This document shows, in pieces, positions 42,478 through 50,698 of a stretch of 64,000 bases of DNA (position 1 is the first letter of the stretch; the number at the start of each line of letters is the position of its first letter). Location of the stretch: positions 1,860,001 to 1,924,000 of the forward strand of contig NZ_CP134398.1 in assembly GCF_002968335.2 (NCBI RefSeq). The letters are read 5' to 3'. The stretch comes from Mycobacterium sp. ITM-2016-00316 (GTDB lineage: Bacteria; Actinomycetota; Actinomycetes; Mycobacteriales; Mycobacteriaceae). The notes below the pieces were generated by a model. That model was not told the origin of the DNA. It was given only the letters and a program-made list of their open reading frames with translations, and made no database searches. The translations under genes and the position numbers were made by a program.

Positions 42478-44112
42478 ATGGTGGCCAATCCGCGAGCCGG
42501 TCAGCCGGCACAGCCCGAAGATCTCGTCGACCTCGCACATCTGGTCACCGCCTATTACACGGTGCAACCCGACCCCGATGACGTCGCGCAGCAGGTGGCG
42601 TTCGGGACGTCCGGGCACCGCGGCTCCGCGCTCGACGGGGCCTTCAACGAGGCGCACATCATTGCCACCACCCAGGCGATCGTGGAGTACCGCGCCGCGC
42701 AGGGCACCACGGGCCCGTTGTTCATCGGCCGCGACACCCACGCCCTGAGCGAGCCGGCCTGGGCGTCGGCGCTGGAGGTGCTGGCGGCCAATGACGTGGT
42801 GGCGATGATCGACGCCGCCGACCGCTACACCCCGACACCGGCGGTCAGCCACGCCATCCTCACCTTCAACCGGGGCCGCGACACCGACCTGGCCGACGGA
42901 ATCGTGGTGACCCCGTCGCACAATCCGCCGCGCGACGGCGGCTTCAAGTACAACCCGCCCAACGGCGGCCCCGCCGACACCGACGCCACCAGTGTGATCG
43001 CCAAGCGGGCCAACGAGATCTTGCGCGACGGCATCCGCTCGGTGAAGCGGGTCCCGCTCTCGCGCGCCCTGCAGGTCGCCCAGCGCCACGACTACCTCAA
43101 CGCCTACGTCGCGGATCTGCCCAACGTGGTTGATCTGCACGCCATCCGCGCGCAGGGGGTGCGCATCGGGGCGGATCCGCTCGGTGGCGCCAGCGTCGAC
43201 TACTGGGGCGCCATCGCCGAGACCCACAATCTGAACCTCACCGTGGTCAACCCGCTGGTCGATGCGACGTGGCGGTTCATGACGCTGGACACCGACGGCA
43301 AGATCCGGATGGACTGCAGCTCGCCGAACGCGATGGCCTCGCTGATCGGCAAGATCGGCGAGTACCAGATCGCCACCGGCAACGACGCCGACTCCGACCG
43401 GCACGGCATCGTCACCCCCGACGGCGGGCTGATGAACCCCAACCACTACCTGGCGGTCGCCATCGACTACCTGTTCACCCACCGCCCGGGCTGGCCGGGT
43501 ACCACCGCGGTCGGCAAGACCGCGGTGAGCAGTTCGATCATCGACCGGGTGGTCGGCGGGCTGGGCCGCGAGCTGGTCGAGGTGCCCGTCGGCTTCAAAT
43601 GGTTCGTGGACGGGTTGATCGGCGGGACAATCGGTTTCGGTGGTGAGGAAAGCGCGGGCGCCTCCTTCCTGCGGACCGACGGCTCAACCTGGACCACCGA
43701 CAAGGACGGCATCATCCTGGCGTTGCTGGCCTCGGAGATCCTCGCGGTCACCGGGTCCACCCCGTCGCAGCGCTACGCCGAACTCGCCGCCGAGTACGGG
43801 GCGCCCACCTACGCACGCATCGACGCCCCGGCCGACCGCGACCAGAAGGCCCGCCTGGCCAAGCTGTCACCCGAGCAGGTGAGCGCCACCGAACTGGCCG
43901 GGGAGAAGATCACCGCCAAGCTCACCAGCGCGCCCGGTAACGGGGCGGCCCTGGGCGGGCTGAAGGTCACCACCGAGAACGCCTGGTTTGCCGCCCGGCC
44001 CTCGGGCACCGAGGACGTGTACAAGATCTACGCGGAGTCCTTCAAGGGACCCGAGCATCTGGCGGAGGTGCAGGAGGCCGCCAAAGATGTGGTGAATACA
44101 GTCATCGGGTGA
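42478..44112 (+). CDS. pgm: Phosphoglucomutase (alpha-D-glucose phosphate specific)
   Basis: The 544-residue protein has the catalytic Ser147 in [11 protein letters not shown], the substrate loop [12 protein letters not shown], and the phosphate-binding C-terminal [14 protein letters not shown]. It interconverts glucose-1- and glucose-6-phosphate, feeding glycogen, trehalose and cell-wall sugars. The N-terminal GTSGHRGS is also conserved. The GTGA overlap with the MFS gene suggests co-transcription. ATG 42478 or GTG 42481 both work as starts. Confidence 0.95.
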   Translation: MVANPRAGQPAQPEDLVDLAHLVTAYYTVQPDPDDVAQQVAFGTSGHRGSALDGAFNEAHIIATTQAIVEYRAAQGTTGPLFIGRDTHALSEPAWASALEVLAANDVVAMIDAADRYTPTPAVSHAILTFNRGRDTDLADGIVVTPSHNPPRDGGFKYNPPNGGPADTDATSVIAKRANEILRDGIRSVKRVPLSRALQVAQRHDYLNAYVADLPNVVDLHAIRAQGVRIGADPLGGASVDYWGAIAETHNLNLTVVNPLVDATWRFMTLDTDGKIRMDCSSPNAMASLIGKIGEYQIATGNDADSDRHGIVTPDGGLMNPNHYLAVAIDYLFTHRPGWPGTTAVGKTAVSSSIIDRVVGGLGRELVEVPVGFKWFVDGLIGGTIGFGGEESAGASFLRTDGSTWTTDKDGIILALLASEILAVTGSTPSQRYAELAAEYGAPTYARIDAPADRDQKARLAKLSPEQVSATELAGEKITAKLTSAPGNGAALGGLKVTTENAWFAARPSGTEDVYKIYAESFKGPEHLAEVQEAAKDVVNTVIG

Positions 44113-45377
44113 GCTCTACCGCGGAGGAAGACTGTCCGGCTGACGCCAAGCGGAGGCTGCCGCGCGAGGTCTGGGTCCTGGTCGCCGCCAATATCGTGGT
44201 GGCGCTGGGTTTCGGGGTGGTGGCGCCGGTGCTACCGCAGTACGCCCGGCACTTCGGGGTCAGTATTGCCGCCGCGACGTTTGTCATCACCGCCTTCGCC
44301 GTGCTGCGTCTGATCGGTGCACCGCCGGCCGGATTTCTGGTGCAGCGGCTCGGCGAGCGCAAGGTCTACATCAGCGGACTGGTCATCGTGGCGCTCTCGA
44401 CCGGTGCCTGCGCACTGGCCGAAAGCTACTGGCAGCTGCTGTTGTTCCGGTCCCTCGGCGGTCTCGGTTCGGCGATGTTCACGGTGTCCTCGCTGGGCCT
44501 GCTGATCCGCATCTCGCCGGCCGATGCGCGGGGCCGGGTCGCCGGACTGTTCTCGTCGGGCTTCATGATCGGCTCGGTCGGCGGGCCGGTCCTGGGCAGC
44601 CTGACCGTGGGGTTCGGCCTGTCTGCGCCGTTCCTGATCTACGGCGCCGCGCTGCTGGTCGCCGCCGCCGTGGTGTTCGTCAGCCTGCGGCATTCCACCA
44701 TCGCCGGCCGCTCGGACGAGGACGAGGCCCCGCCGGTGCCGTTCCGCACCGTGTTCGCGCATCGGGCCTACAAGGCGGCGCTGATCTCCAACTTCGCCAC
44801 CGGGTGGGCATCGTTCGGGCTGCGGATCGCGCTGGTTCCGCTGTTCGTCGTGGAGGTGCTGGGTCGGGGCCCGGGTGCGGCCGGGCTGGCGCTGACGGCG
44901 TTCGCGGTGGGCAATATCTCGGTCGTCATCCCCAGCGGGTACCTGTCGGACAAGCTGGGGCGGCGCAAGCTGCTGATCTTCGGGTTGACGCTGGCAGCGG
45001 TGTCGACGGCGCTGGTGGGCTACACCACCTCGCTGCCGGTCTTCCTGGCCGCGGCCTATGTGGCCGGCGCGGCCACGGGGATCTTCGTCTCACCGCAGCA
45101 GGCCGCGGTCGCCGACGTGGTCGGCAACAAATCGCGCGGCGGCACCGCGGTGGCGACCTTCCAGATGATGGCCGACGTCGGCTCGATCGGCGGCTCGCTG
45201 CTGGTGGGGTTGATCGCGCAGTACTTCTCGTTCTCCTGGGCGTTCGTGATCAGCGGGGCGATCCTGCTGGTCGCCGCGCTGGCCTGGGTGTTCGCCCCCG
45301 AGACCAGGGGCCGGCCGCCCGCCGAGCACACCCCGGTCCGCCCGCTGGGCCCAGAGGCCGGCGGCGAGGTGCCCTGA
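44109..45377 (+). CDS. Major facilitator superfamily exporter
   Basis: The 422-residue protein has twelve hydrophobic helices in two halves with a central polar loop (around 190-215, [17 protein letters not shown]). Seen are the loop 2-3 motif [14 protein letters not shown] and a matching repeat [15 protein letters not shown] in the second half. These fit a DHA1-type drug or metabolite exporter. Translation is coupled to pgm (GTGA overlap). The gene is followed by the tRNA-Ala insertion site. Substrate unknown. Confidence 0.85.
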   Translation: MSSTAEEDCPADAKRRLPREVWVLVAANIVVALGFGVVAPVLPQYARHFGVSIAAATFVITAFAVLRLIGAPPAGFLVQRLGERKVYISGLVIVALSTGACALAESYWQLLLFRSLGGLGSAMFTVSSLGLLIRISPADARGRVAGLFSSGFMIGSVGGPVLGSLTVGFGLSAPFLIYGAALLVAAAVVFVSLRHSTIAGRSDEDEAPPVPFRTVFAHRAYKAALISNFATGWASFGLRIALVPLFVVEVLGRGPGAAGLALTAFAVGNISVVIPSGYLSDKLGRRKLLIFGLTLAAVSTALVGYTTSLPVFLAAAYVAGAATGIFVSPQQAAVADVVGNKSRGGTAVATFQMMADVGSIGGSLLVGLIAQYFSFSWAFVISGAILLVAALAWVFAPETRGRPPAEHTPVRPLGPEAGGEVP

Positions 45378-45433
45378 CCAGCTGTTTTGAACCTGTGTGG
45401 GACAGTGGTGTACCTTTCAACAGCACCACAAAC

Positions 45434-45506
45434 GGGGCTATGGCGCAGTTGGTAGCGCACCACACTGGCAGTGTGGGGGTCAGGGGTTCGAATCCCCTTA
45501 GCTCCA
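45434..45506 (+). tRNA. tRNA-Ala (anticodon GGC)
   Basis: The 73-base cloverleaf is complete. The acceptor stem GGGGCTA pairs with TAGCTCC and contains the G3-U70 identity pair of alanine tRNAs. The anticodon stem CCACA/TGTGG encloses CTGGCAG with anticodon GGC. The T arm is GGGGTTCGAATCCCC. CCA is not encoded. The 3' half is the crossover site of the island: bases from 45461 recur at 50468. Confidence 0.95.
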
Positions 45507-45507
45507 C
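45461..45507. repeat. attL: 47-base direct repeat within tRNA-Ala
   Basis: The sequence from CACACTGGCAG to TAGCTCCAC (47 bases) is identical to 50468-50514. It covers the anticodon loop to the 3' end of the tRNA. Tyrosine-recombinase islands typically duplicate exactly this part of a tRNA, which leaves one intact gene on the integrase side. Confidence 0.9.
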
Positions 45508-45510
45508 AGA

Positions 45511-45549
45511 CAGAAACCCGCTCTGACCTCGGTCAGGGCGGGTTTTCTG
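45511..45549 (+). terminator. Hairpin terminator after tRNA-Ala (element side)
   Basis: CAGAAACCCGCTCTGACC pairs with GGTCAGGGCGGGTTTTCTG, leaving a small loop and a TTTT just inside the 3' arm. It lies three bases after attL and so is brought by the element. It would end tRNA transcription and shield the island from read-through. Confidence 0.75.
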
Positions 45550-45584
45550 GTTAGTCGGCGGGGTTGCGCGCAGGGCCGATTGTC

Positions 45585-46245
45585 CTAAGTTTGTCCTACT
45601 GCCGGTGGCTGTCCTACGGATGCCGAGAACACCGCCGACGCTGCCGTGAGCCGGTCGTCGGTCACCCGGCCATAGACGGCCTGCGTCATGCGCTCGGTGT
45701 GACCGTGCCAGGCGGCGACGACATCGGCCCCGATACCTGCCGCGCGCATCCGCGAGATATTGGAGTGCCGCAGCTTGCCGAGAGTGATCGCCTTAAGTCC
45801 ACGCCGTGCGCTGCGCGGTGAACTCGCGGCTGTACTCACGCACCGGCAGGGGAGTGCCATCGGCCCGCGAGAGCAACAGATCGGCGTTGGCCAGCGGTCG
45901 GCCTATGGCCAGGTGCTCGCGCAGGTGGGCGGCACGCATCGTCTTGATCATCGACAGCTCGCGCGGCGGGAGGGGGAGATCGCGAGAGCTGCGGTCGGTC
46001 TTCGGCGTCACGATGGTGTCGTGGCCGTTGACATCGACACGGGCCTGGCGGATCCGCAGCGCGCCGGTCTCTAGGTCGATGTCCTGCCAGCGCAACCCGC
46101 CGACCTCCTCGCGGCGCAGACCGAGCAGCGTCAGCGCGAAGCATCCGGCGAGGCGGTGGTTGGCGACGTGATCGAGGAACTGGCCTGCTGCATGTATGTC
46201 GTTTTCGGCGTTAGCTGGGACCACAATTCCTGTGATTCGAACCAC
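45585..46245 (-). pseudogene. Tyrosine-integrase remnant (N-terminus lost, frameshifted)
   Basis: Two overlapping frames together form the catalytic part of a tyrosine recombinase. The upstream frame has TLLGLRREEVGGLRWQDID (catalytic Arg) and ends prematurely in AQRTAWT. A single-base frameshift near 45800-45815 leads into the second frame with LRHSNISRMRAAGIGAD (His and Arg box) and HGHTERMTQAVYG (nucleophile Tyr). The N-terminal arm-binding domain is absent and there is no start codon of good quality. The island can no longer move by itself. Confidence 0.85.
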
Positions 46246-46574
46246 AGTGGCGACGAATGTCCCGTCGCCGGAAAGTGCTGCCCCAACCTGCGCGAACGGC
46301 CGAACTAGATAACGATCCGGTAACGATCTCGGATAGCACCCTGTAGCGGAGCCAAGTTCGCAACCAGATGGGACGCGGGTGAATTTAGTGCCTCTATCTA
46401 AACTTTGCTGATCTGATTCTATTTGCTAGAACTGCAGTTCAAAGGAGTAATATTGCTAGTGTTCGGTTAGCTGAATTACCGGGAACGTTAGGAACTCCTG
46501 TGGGTTATTTGGCTTCCGCAGCCACGGCGGACGGCCTGTCGCCGGGGTCCACTTCGCAACCAGGAGGTTCTGGG
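46246..46574. other. AT-richer gene-free stretch of the island
   Basis: About 330 bases separate the integrase remnant from the small peptide gene. The part around 46390-46500 is clearly less GC-rich than the window and has several TA-rich tracts (for example TATCTAAACTTT, AGTAATATTGC), compatible with a promoter for the downstream cargo. I see no RNA gene or terminator. Confidence 0.5.
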
Positions 46575-46682
46575 ATGTTCACTGAACACCGGACCGACGG
46601 CCACGGTAATGGCCACTGCCAGGATTGCGGGAACACGGTCACGCAGGACATCTGCGATGGCGTCATCCTGTTCCTGTCCTAG
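46575..46682 (+). CDS. 35-residue Cys/His peptide upstream of the protease
   Basis: A consensus AGGAGG (46562-46567) sits seven bases before ATG 46575, the best ribosome site in the island. The encoded peptide begins MFTEHRTDGHGNGHCQDCGN and ends with a hydrophobic tail VILFLS. It has a CxxC pair (15, 18), a further Cys at 27 and three His (5, 10, 14), enough to bind zinc. No family is recognised. It is on the same strand as the protease and the HEPN gene. The strong ribosome site argues against a chance frame. Confidence 0.5.
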   Translation: MFTEHRTDGHGNGHCQDCGNTVTQDICDGVILFLS

Positions 46683-46767
46683 CAGTTGAGGCCGGAGGGG
46701 TGCGCCGGGCCGTCACCGCGACGACCCGGTCACCCTGATGGTCGGTGGCGAGTGCTACAGCTTGGCC

Positions 46768-47670
46768 ATGCCTCCAATTCAGCTACCAACGGCGTCGGCA
46801 CGATCGGTGCGCATGGAAATGGTCTACTGCCCGGACGGCCCCGACGTGGACGCGGAGCAGGCCAAAGAGTTGCGATCACTGGCTTACGGCAGCGCATTCA
46901 TCTTCGAACTCGAAGGCCAGCAGTTCCTCGTCACTGCGCGGCACAACGTGACGGGCCGTCATTGGCAGACGGGCGAGTTCCTTGGTGGATACTCGATGGC
47001 CCCGACCCACATCGTGCTCCATCTCTTGGCGAAGCCGCCCGCTGGCGGCTGGCAGATCGGACCATCAGAGGTCGGGCCGCACGTCGGAAGCACGCAGATC
47101 AAGTTGAAGGCGTTCCTGGTTCCGCTCCTGGGAGACGATTGGAAGCCCCGCTGGATGGAGCACCCGACGTTCGGCGCCGATATGGACGTCGTGGTGTTGC
47201 CAGTCAAGTTCACCGATGACGACACGCTCGTCATTCCCTGGACCACGCCCCTGGTCGAGGCGCGCGAGCCTCACGAAGCGCCCTGGCCCAACCTCGCCGC
47301 CGGGCAGGAAGTCTTCGTCGTCGGCTACCCCGACGCGCTGATCACCGGACCGATGTTCCCGCTCTGGACACGTGGCAGCATCGCCTCCGAGCCGTACTTC
47401 GGTTACACCGTCGCGGACAAGCGCCTACCGCTGATGCTCATCGACGCGAGGACTCGTCAGGGCCAGTCGGGCTCGGCTGTCATGCGGCACCGCCCCGAGG
47501 GCACCGTCGTCACTCGCAGTGACGGTGCGTTGGGCGTGACGACCGGTCCGGTGTCGCAGCTCATCGGGGTGTATTCAGGCCGGACGAGCGACGAGTCTGA
47601 CCTTGGGTTCGTCTGGCGCATGGACGAAGTCGAAGTGGTCTGCCGCAACGGCGTTCAGGGAACAAGCTAG
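46768..47670 (+). CDS. Trypsin-like serine protease of the island
   Basis: The 300-residue protein has the chymotrypsin-fold pattern with the triad His59 (LVTARHNV), Asp140 (ADMDVVVLPV) and Ser234 (RQGQSGSAV). VFVVGYPDALITG and RGSIASEPYFGY form the usual strands. There is no signal peptide or membrane helix, so it should be cytoplasmic, which is unusual for this fold. No ribosome site clearly marks the start; ATG 46738, 46768 and 46813 are all possible. Bacterial cytoplasmic trypsin-like proteases are known from several defence systems, often activated on infection. Its neighbours, the Cys peptide and the HEPN gene, are on the same strand. Confidence 0.75.
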   Translation: MPPIQLPTASARSVRMEMVYCPDGPDVDAEQAKELRSLAYGSAFIFELEGQQFLVTARHNVTGRHWQTGEFLGGYSMAPTHIVLHLLAKPPAGGWQIGPSEVGPHVGSTQIKLKAFLVPLLGDDWKPRWMEHPTFGADMDVVVLPVKFTDDDTLVIPWTTPLVEAREPHEAPWPNLAAGQEVFVVGYPDALITGPMFPLWTRGSIASEPYFGYTVADKRLPLMLIDARTRQGQSGSAVMRHRPEGTVVTRSDGALGVTTGPVSQLIGVYSGRTSDESDLGFVWRMDEVEVVCRNGVQGTS

Positions 47671-47812
47671 AGTCGCGCACGGACCGGATGGCGTGCTGGT
47701 GGCGGTGGTTGCCCCCAACATGCTCAGCCGCTCCATCGGTCTGCGCCTTGTGCCTGGCCGAGCTCGACCTGATGCTTCCTTTTCCTCGCCCACCACCGTC
47801 GGTTGAGGGCGG

Positions 47813-47818
47813 CATAAT
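47813..47818 (+). promoter_or_regulatory. -10 element for a leaderless HEPN-gene transcript
   Basis: CATAAT, one base from the TATAAT consensus, is followed after six bases by the ATG at 47825. In mycobacteria this spacing produces leaderless messages that begin at the start codon. No ribosome site precedes the gene, which supports this reading. Confidence 0.5.
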
Positions 47819-47824
47819 TCGGCC

Positions 47825-48538
47825 ATGGGAGACCCATCGGCCAAAGGGCAGTACGACGTTATCGGGACGCGCCACTATTTTGCGGGTGCACATATCCGCG
47901 CCGCCCGCTTGATGGCGTCACAGTGCCGCGAACGGGAACGCGCTGTTCTGGAGATGCGGCGCGGTGAGTTGCCGACCGTTGACTACGACGCCGAGTCATA
48001 CGCGGTGTGCGCAATCGTTGAGTCTGCGGCGTTCCTAGAAGCCCGCGTAAACGAAATCTGGTTCGCTGCCACGGAGCCGATACGTGCGTCTGCTAGCCAG
48101 CGGCTAGCTGGTCTCGAAGACAAGCAGGTCGACGCCATACGCGACCTGGCCGAGCGGGAAGGTTCGGACCGACTGCCGGTGATCGACAAGCTAGACCAAA
48201 CATTGATCTGCGCTACTGGGCGGGGTATCGAAAAGGGCAGGCGACCCGCTCAGGACGTACGCGGCCTAGTAAAACTGCGCGACGCGTTCGTGCACTTCAA
48301 ACCAAAGCTCCAATGGGACAACGAGGCGCACGCCTTGCAGAAACGGCTGATCCAGTTGGTGCCGCCGAACCCGTTGATGCAAGGAGCGAAACCCTGGTTC
48401 CCGCACCATGTTCTGTGCGCCGGGGTCGCGCAGTGGGCGTGCGACAAATCCGCCGAGTTCATTCACCAGTGGGAACAAGCACTCGGCCTGACCAACACCT
48501 ACAGCATCGAGTACGCGCTGATCATCACCGAGGGATAA
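47825..48538 (+). CDS. HEPN-like helical protein
   Basis: The 237-residue protein is all-helical. It carries an R-x4-H motif (RDAFVHF, Arg152 and His157) late in the fold, following YAVCAIVESAAFLEARVNEIWF. This helix/helix/R-x4-H pattern is that of HEPN-type RNases and HEPN-like dimers in immunity and toxin systems. RNase activity is inference. It lies 154 bases downstream of the protease gene on the same strand and seems to have its own leaderless promoter. It is convergent with the toxin gene that follows. No named family is claimed. Confidence 0.65.
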   Translation: MGDPSAKGQYDVIGTRHYFAGAHIRAARLMASQCRERERAVLEMRRGELPTVDYDAESYAVCAIVESAAFLEARVNEIWFAATEPIRASASQRLAGLEDKQVDAIRDLAEREGSDRLPVIDKLDQTLICATGRGIEKGRRPAQDVRGLVKLRDAFVHFKPKLQWDNEAHALQKRLIQLVPPNPLMQGAKPWFPHHVLCAGVAQWACDKSAEFIHQWEQALGLTNTYSIEYALIITEG

Positions 48539-48595
48539 GGTTCGCGCGGCGCACCCGCAGAGCGAACGGACGTCGTGGCGGCGTCGTCGCACTGA

Positions 48596-49066
48596 TCAGA
48601 ACGTCCACCCCTGCGCCTCGATGTACTCCATGAGATTGAGACACGGCACGCCGAGGTCGCCGCATACGTCGGGGATGCGCGGTTTGTCGAGACTGCCGGT
48701 CGCGGTCTCCTCGGTGACGACGGTGCCGTTGCGCACCATCGCCAGCGCGATGACGAACGGGTCCGCGCCGCTGCGTCTACCGCCCTGCCGGACGAGCCGG
48801 CCGTGCACCGTGAGTATCTGGGCGGCGCTCTGCTGGATGGGGGTTTCGAGCGGCACGAACAGGTCGCCTTGCGCATCGGCCCACCGTTTGGCGTCGTCGT
48901 CGCGCCTGTTCAACTCGCGCTGCACCTCGTCCACCGACCTGATCTGTCCGGCCTCGATGGCGCCCTCGATCTGCACCCAGAGCGTCTGAAACACCTTGGG
49001 CCGGAACAGGTCGCGCCGCCCGTTGAGGATCGCGCTGGTGTCGAACGAATAGAACTGATCGGTCAC
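48596..49066 (-). CDS. DUF4411 PIN-like toxin
   Basis: The 156-residue protein has PIN-fold acidic residues: SFDTSAIL (Asp9), SVDEVQREL (Glu), GADPFVIALA (Asp) and a late VVTEETA. It matches the DUF4411 PIN-like group, which is commonly coded with Xre-ImmA partners. It is probably an RNase toxin. The GTG start overlaps the stop of the Xre-ImmA gene (GTGA), so the antitoxin is translated first. Confidence 0.85.
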   Translation of the reverse strand: MTDQFYSFDTSAILNGRRDLFRPKVFQTLWVQIEGAIEAGQIRSVDEVQRELNRRDDDAKRWADAQGDLFVPLETPIQQSAAQILTVHGRLVRQGGRRSGADPFVIALAMVRNGTVVTEETATGSLDKPRIPDVCGDLGVPCLNLMEYIEAQGWTF

Positions 49067-50259
49067 ACGACGCTCCGCAACTCGGCGGACTCGGCCAGGC
49101 GGGGAATCTGGCTAACCTTCGCGTCCAGGTAGATCGCGGCGGTGTTGCTGTCGATGACCCGGCGGCGGTGGGCGTCGGTCACGGCGCGCACGTATCCTTT
49201 GCCGAGGTCGCGCACGGCGCTGCGGTACCAGTTGCCGCCCGAGGCGCGGTTGCGGTCGGCCTCCTCGTCGTGGGCGACAGTGAACTCGGCGCGGCGCTGG
49301 CGGTACAGCTCGACCGGCACCAGCCCCAGCGTGGACAACCGTCGTAGGAACGCCTCGGCGCTCACACCGAACTGCGCGGCGACAGGGCGCAGTGTGTCGT
49401 AGGTCCACGACGCCGGTATGTCGGTTCGCGCGATGACTTCCGGCCTCGCCCGCACGGCGGCGGCGGGCATCAGTACGGCGGCGGCGATGGCGTTGCACCG
49501 CGCCTCCAACGTTCTGTTGGCGTTGCGCGGCTTGTCGTCGGTCACCACGTCGCACAGCCCCTCGGTGTGGAGCACCAGGTGGATGAACTCATGCAGCAGC
49601 GAGAACAGCCGTGGGCGGGGGTAGTCGCCGCCGTTGAGCACGATGACCGGCAGCACGTCGAAGAACAGCGACATGCCCCGCATCTCGTCCACGGTCACCC
49701 TGCCGCCACGGGTCGCCAGCACCAGCACGCCGGACGCCTCGATGGCCGACACCCACGCATTCAGGTGCTCATAGGGACTCGGAGAGTTCGGCGGGATGGG
49801 CAGCGGCCCGACCTCGATCAGCGTTGATCGGATGCGCGCGGCAATGTCGGTGTCGTTGTCGTCGGCGGACACCGGGACGCGCCAGGCGTCGGGTAGCGCC
49901 CGTTCCTCGGTCTCGGCCAGTTCCAGCGCGAATTCGCGCTGTGTGTGGGCGCGGCGAAACTCCTCATGCAGGTCCGGCGACCACTTCGCCGCGTCGGCAC
50001 CGTCGAGCCGCCGGAAGTCGCGCAGGGTGTCGAACCCCTCGGGCGGCGCAGGGAGGAAGAACACCGCCAGCGACCGCTTGTAAACCTCGGCAGCCTTGCG
50101 TAACTGTGCGATTGTCGGCACAGCCTCGCCCGCCTCCCACGCGGCCACGCGATCGTCAGCCACCCCGATCTTGCGCGACGCCGCTACCTCGATCAGGCCG
50201 CACGATTCGCGTGCCCAACGGAGCACGGAAGGCTCCACCGGGGCGGGTATCGACGGCAT
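49063..50259 (-). CDS. Xre-family regulator fused to ImmA/IrrE metalloprotease (antitoxin)
   Basis: The 398-residue protein has an Xre helix-turn-helix around 20-65 (GLIEVAASRKIGVADDRVAAWEAGEAVPTIAQLRKAAEVY). Further on is an ImmA/IrrE-type zinc metalloprotease with the motif HEFIH (His223, Glu224, His227) in LFSLLHEFIHLVLH. Such fusions repress their own promoter and, in TA pairs, hold back the PIN toxin. ATG 50259 was chosen; an in-frame ATG lies at 50283. The gene overlaps the toxin start by a GTGA. Confidence 0.88.
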   Translation of the reverse strand: MPSIPAPVEPSVLRWARESCGLIEVAASRKIGVADDRVAAWEAGEAVPTIAQLRKAAEVYKRSLAVFFLPAPPEGFDTLRDFRRLDGADAAKWSPDLHEEFRRAHTQREFALELAETEERALPDAWRVPVSADDNDTDIAARIRSTLIEVGPLPIPPNSPSPYEHLNAWVSAIEASGVLVLATRGGRVTVDEMRGMSLFFDVLPVIVLNGGDYPRPRLFSLLHEFIHLVLHTEGLCDVVTDDKPRNANRTLEARCNAIAAAVLMPAAAVRARPEVIARTDIPASWTYDTLRPVAAQFGVSAEAFLRRLSTLGLVPVELYRQRRAEFTVAHDEEADRNRASGGNWYRSAVRDLGKGYVRAVTDAHRRRVIDSNTAAIYLDAKVSQIPRLAESAELRSVV

Positions 50260-50467
50260 AGTCACGATGATGCCGTACGGCACCCACAGGTGGCGGTGGA
50301 ACGGGGGGCGACACGGGCGAACACCAGTTCGACGTGTCCTAACGGTGTCCTACGCCTCCGGGGCACGGGCAAATACGCACTAGACAGACCTGACGTGATC
50401 CGACCATTTGACGTGGACGTATGGACACCCCGCTAGACCAATCGACACCAGCCAGCACATGCAGTTT

Positions 50468-50514
50468 CACACTGGCAGTGTGGGGGTCAGGGGTTCGAAT
50501 CCCCTTAGCTCCAC
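50468..50514. repeat. attR: duplicated 3' half of tRNA-Ala
   Basis: The 47 bases are identical to attL (45461-45507), and the sequences diverge on both sides (t against c before, GTTTTC against AGACAG after). The 5' half of the tRNA is missing here, so this is a junction scar and not a functional tRNA. It marks the distal end of the island. Confidence 0.92.
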
Positions 50515-50520
50515 GTTTTC

Positions 50521-50557
50521 GAAAGTCCGTTCCGGCTTCGGTCGGGACGGACTTTTC
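50521..50557 (+). terminator. Hairpin terminator after attR (original tRNA terminator)
   Basis: GAAAGTCCGTTCCGG pairs with TCGGGACGGACTTTTC around a short TTCG-like loop, and TTTT follows within the 3' arm. Before the island inserted, this hairpin would have directly followed the tRNA. Both junctions thus carry a terminator, one chromosomal and one brought by the element. Confidence 0.75.
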
Positions 50558-50698
50558 CGTTTCCGGGGCCAGCTGTGTGCACCGCCTTCGCCGAACGTGA
50601 CGCGGCGCTCGGCGGGCCGGACTATGTTTGCCATCGAGGCGCATGCGGGGTGAGTGGGAATCGGTCGGCGTCACGCGTATCAACGCAAGGGGATGATC

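Larger units (their letters stand above)
45461..50514. mobile_element. Integrated genomic island in tRNA-Ala (about 5 kb)
   Basis: Flanked by the two 47-base att repeats, the element holds a broken integrase next to attL, a small Cys peptide, a trypsin-like protease, an HEPN-like protein and a DUF4411/Xre-ImmA toxin-antitoxin pair. No replication, plasmid-transfer or phage structural genes are seen. Parts of the DNA (for example 46246-46500) are more AT-rich than the rest of the window. Defence- and toxin-type cargo in a small tRNA island is the usual content of a mycobacterial accessory region. Confidence 0.9.

Noticed and set aside
50468..50514. A second tRNA-Ala gene
   Set aside because: Only the 3' half is present; the acceptor 5' strand and D arm are missing. 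It is the attR scar of the island.
45461..50514. Prophage remnant
   Set aside because: Apart from the integrase remnant there are no capsid, terminase, tail, lysis or replication genes in the 5 kb, so genomic island is the better term.
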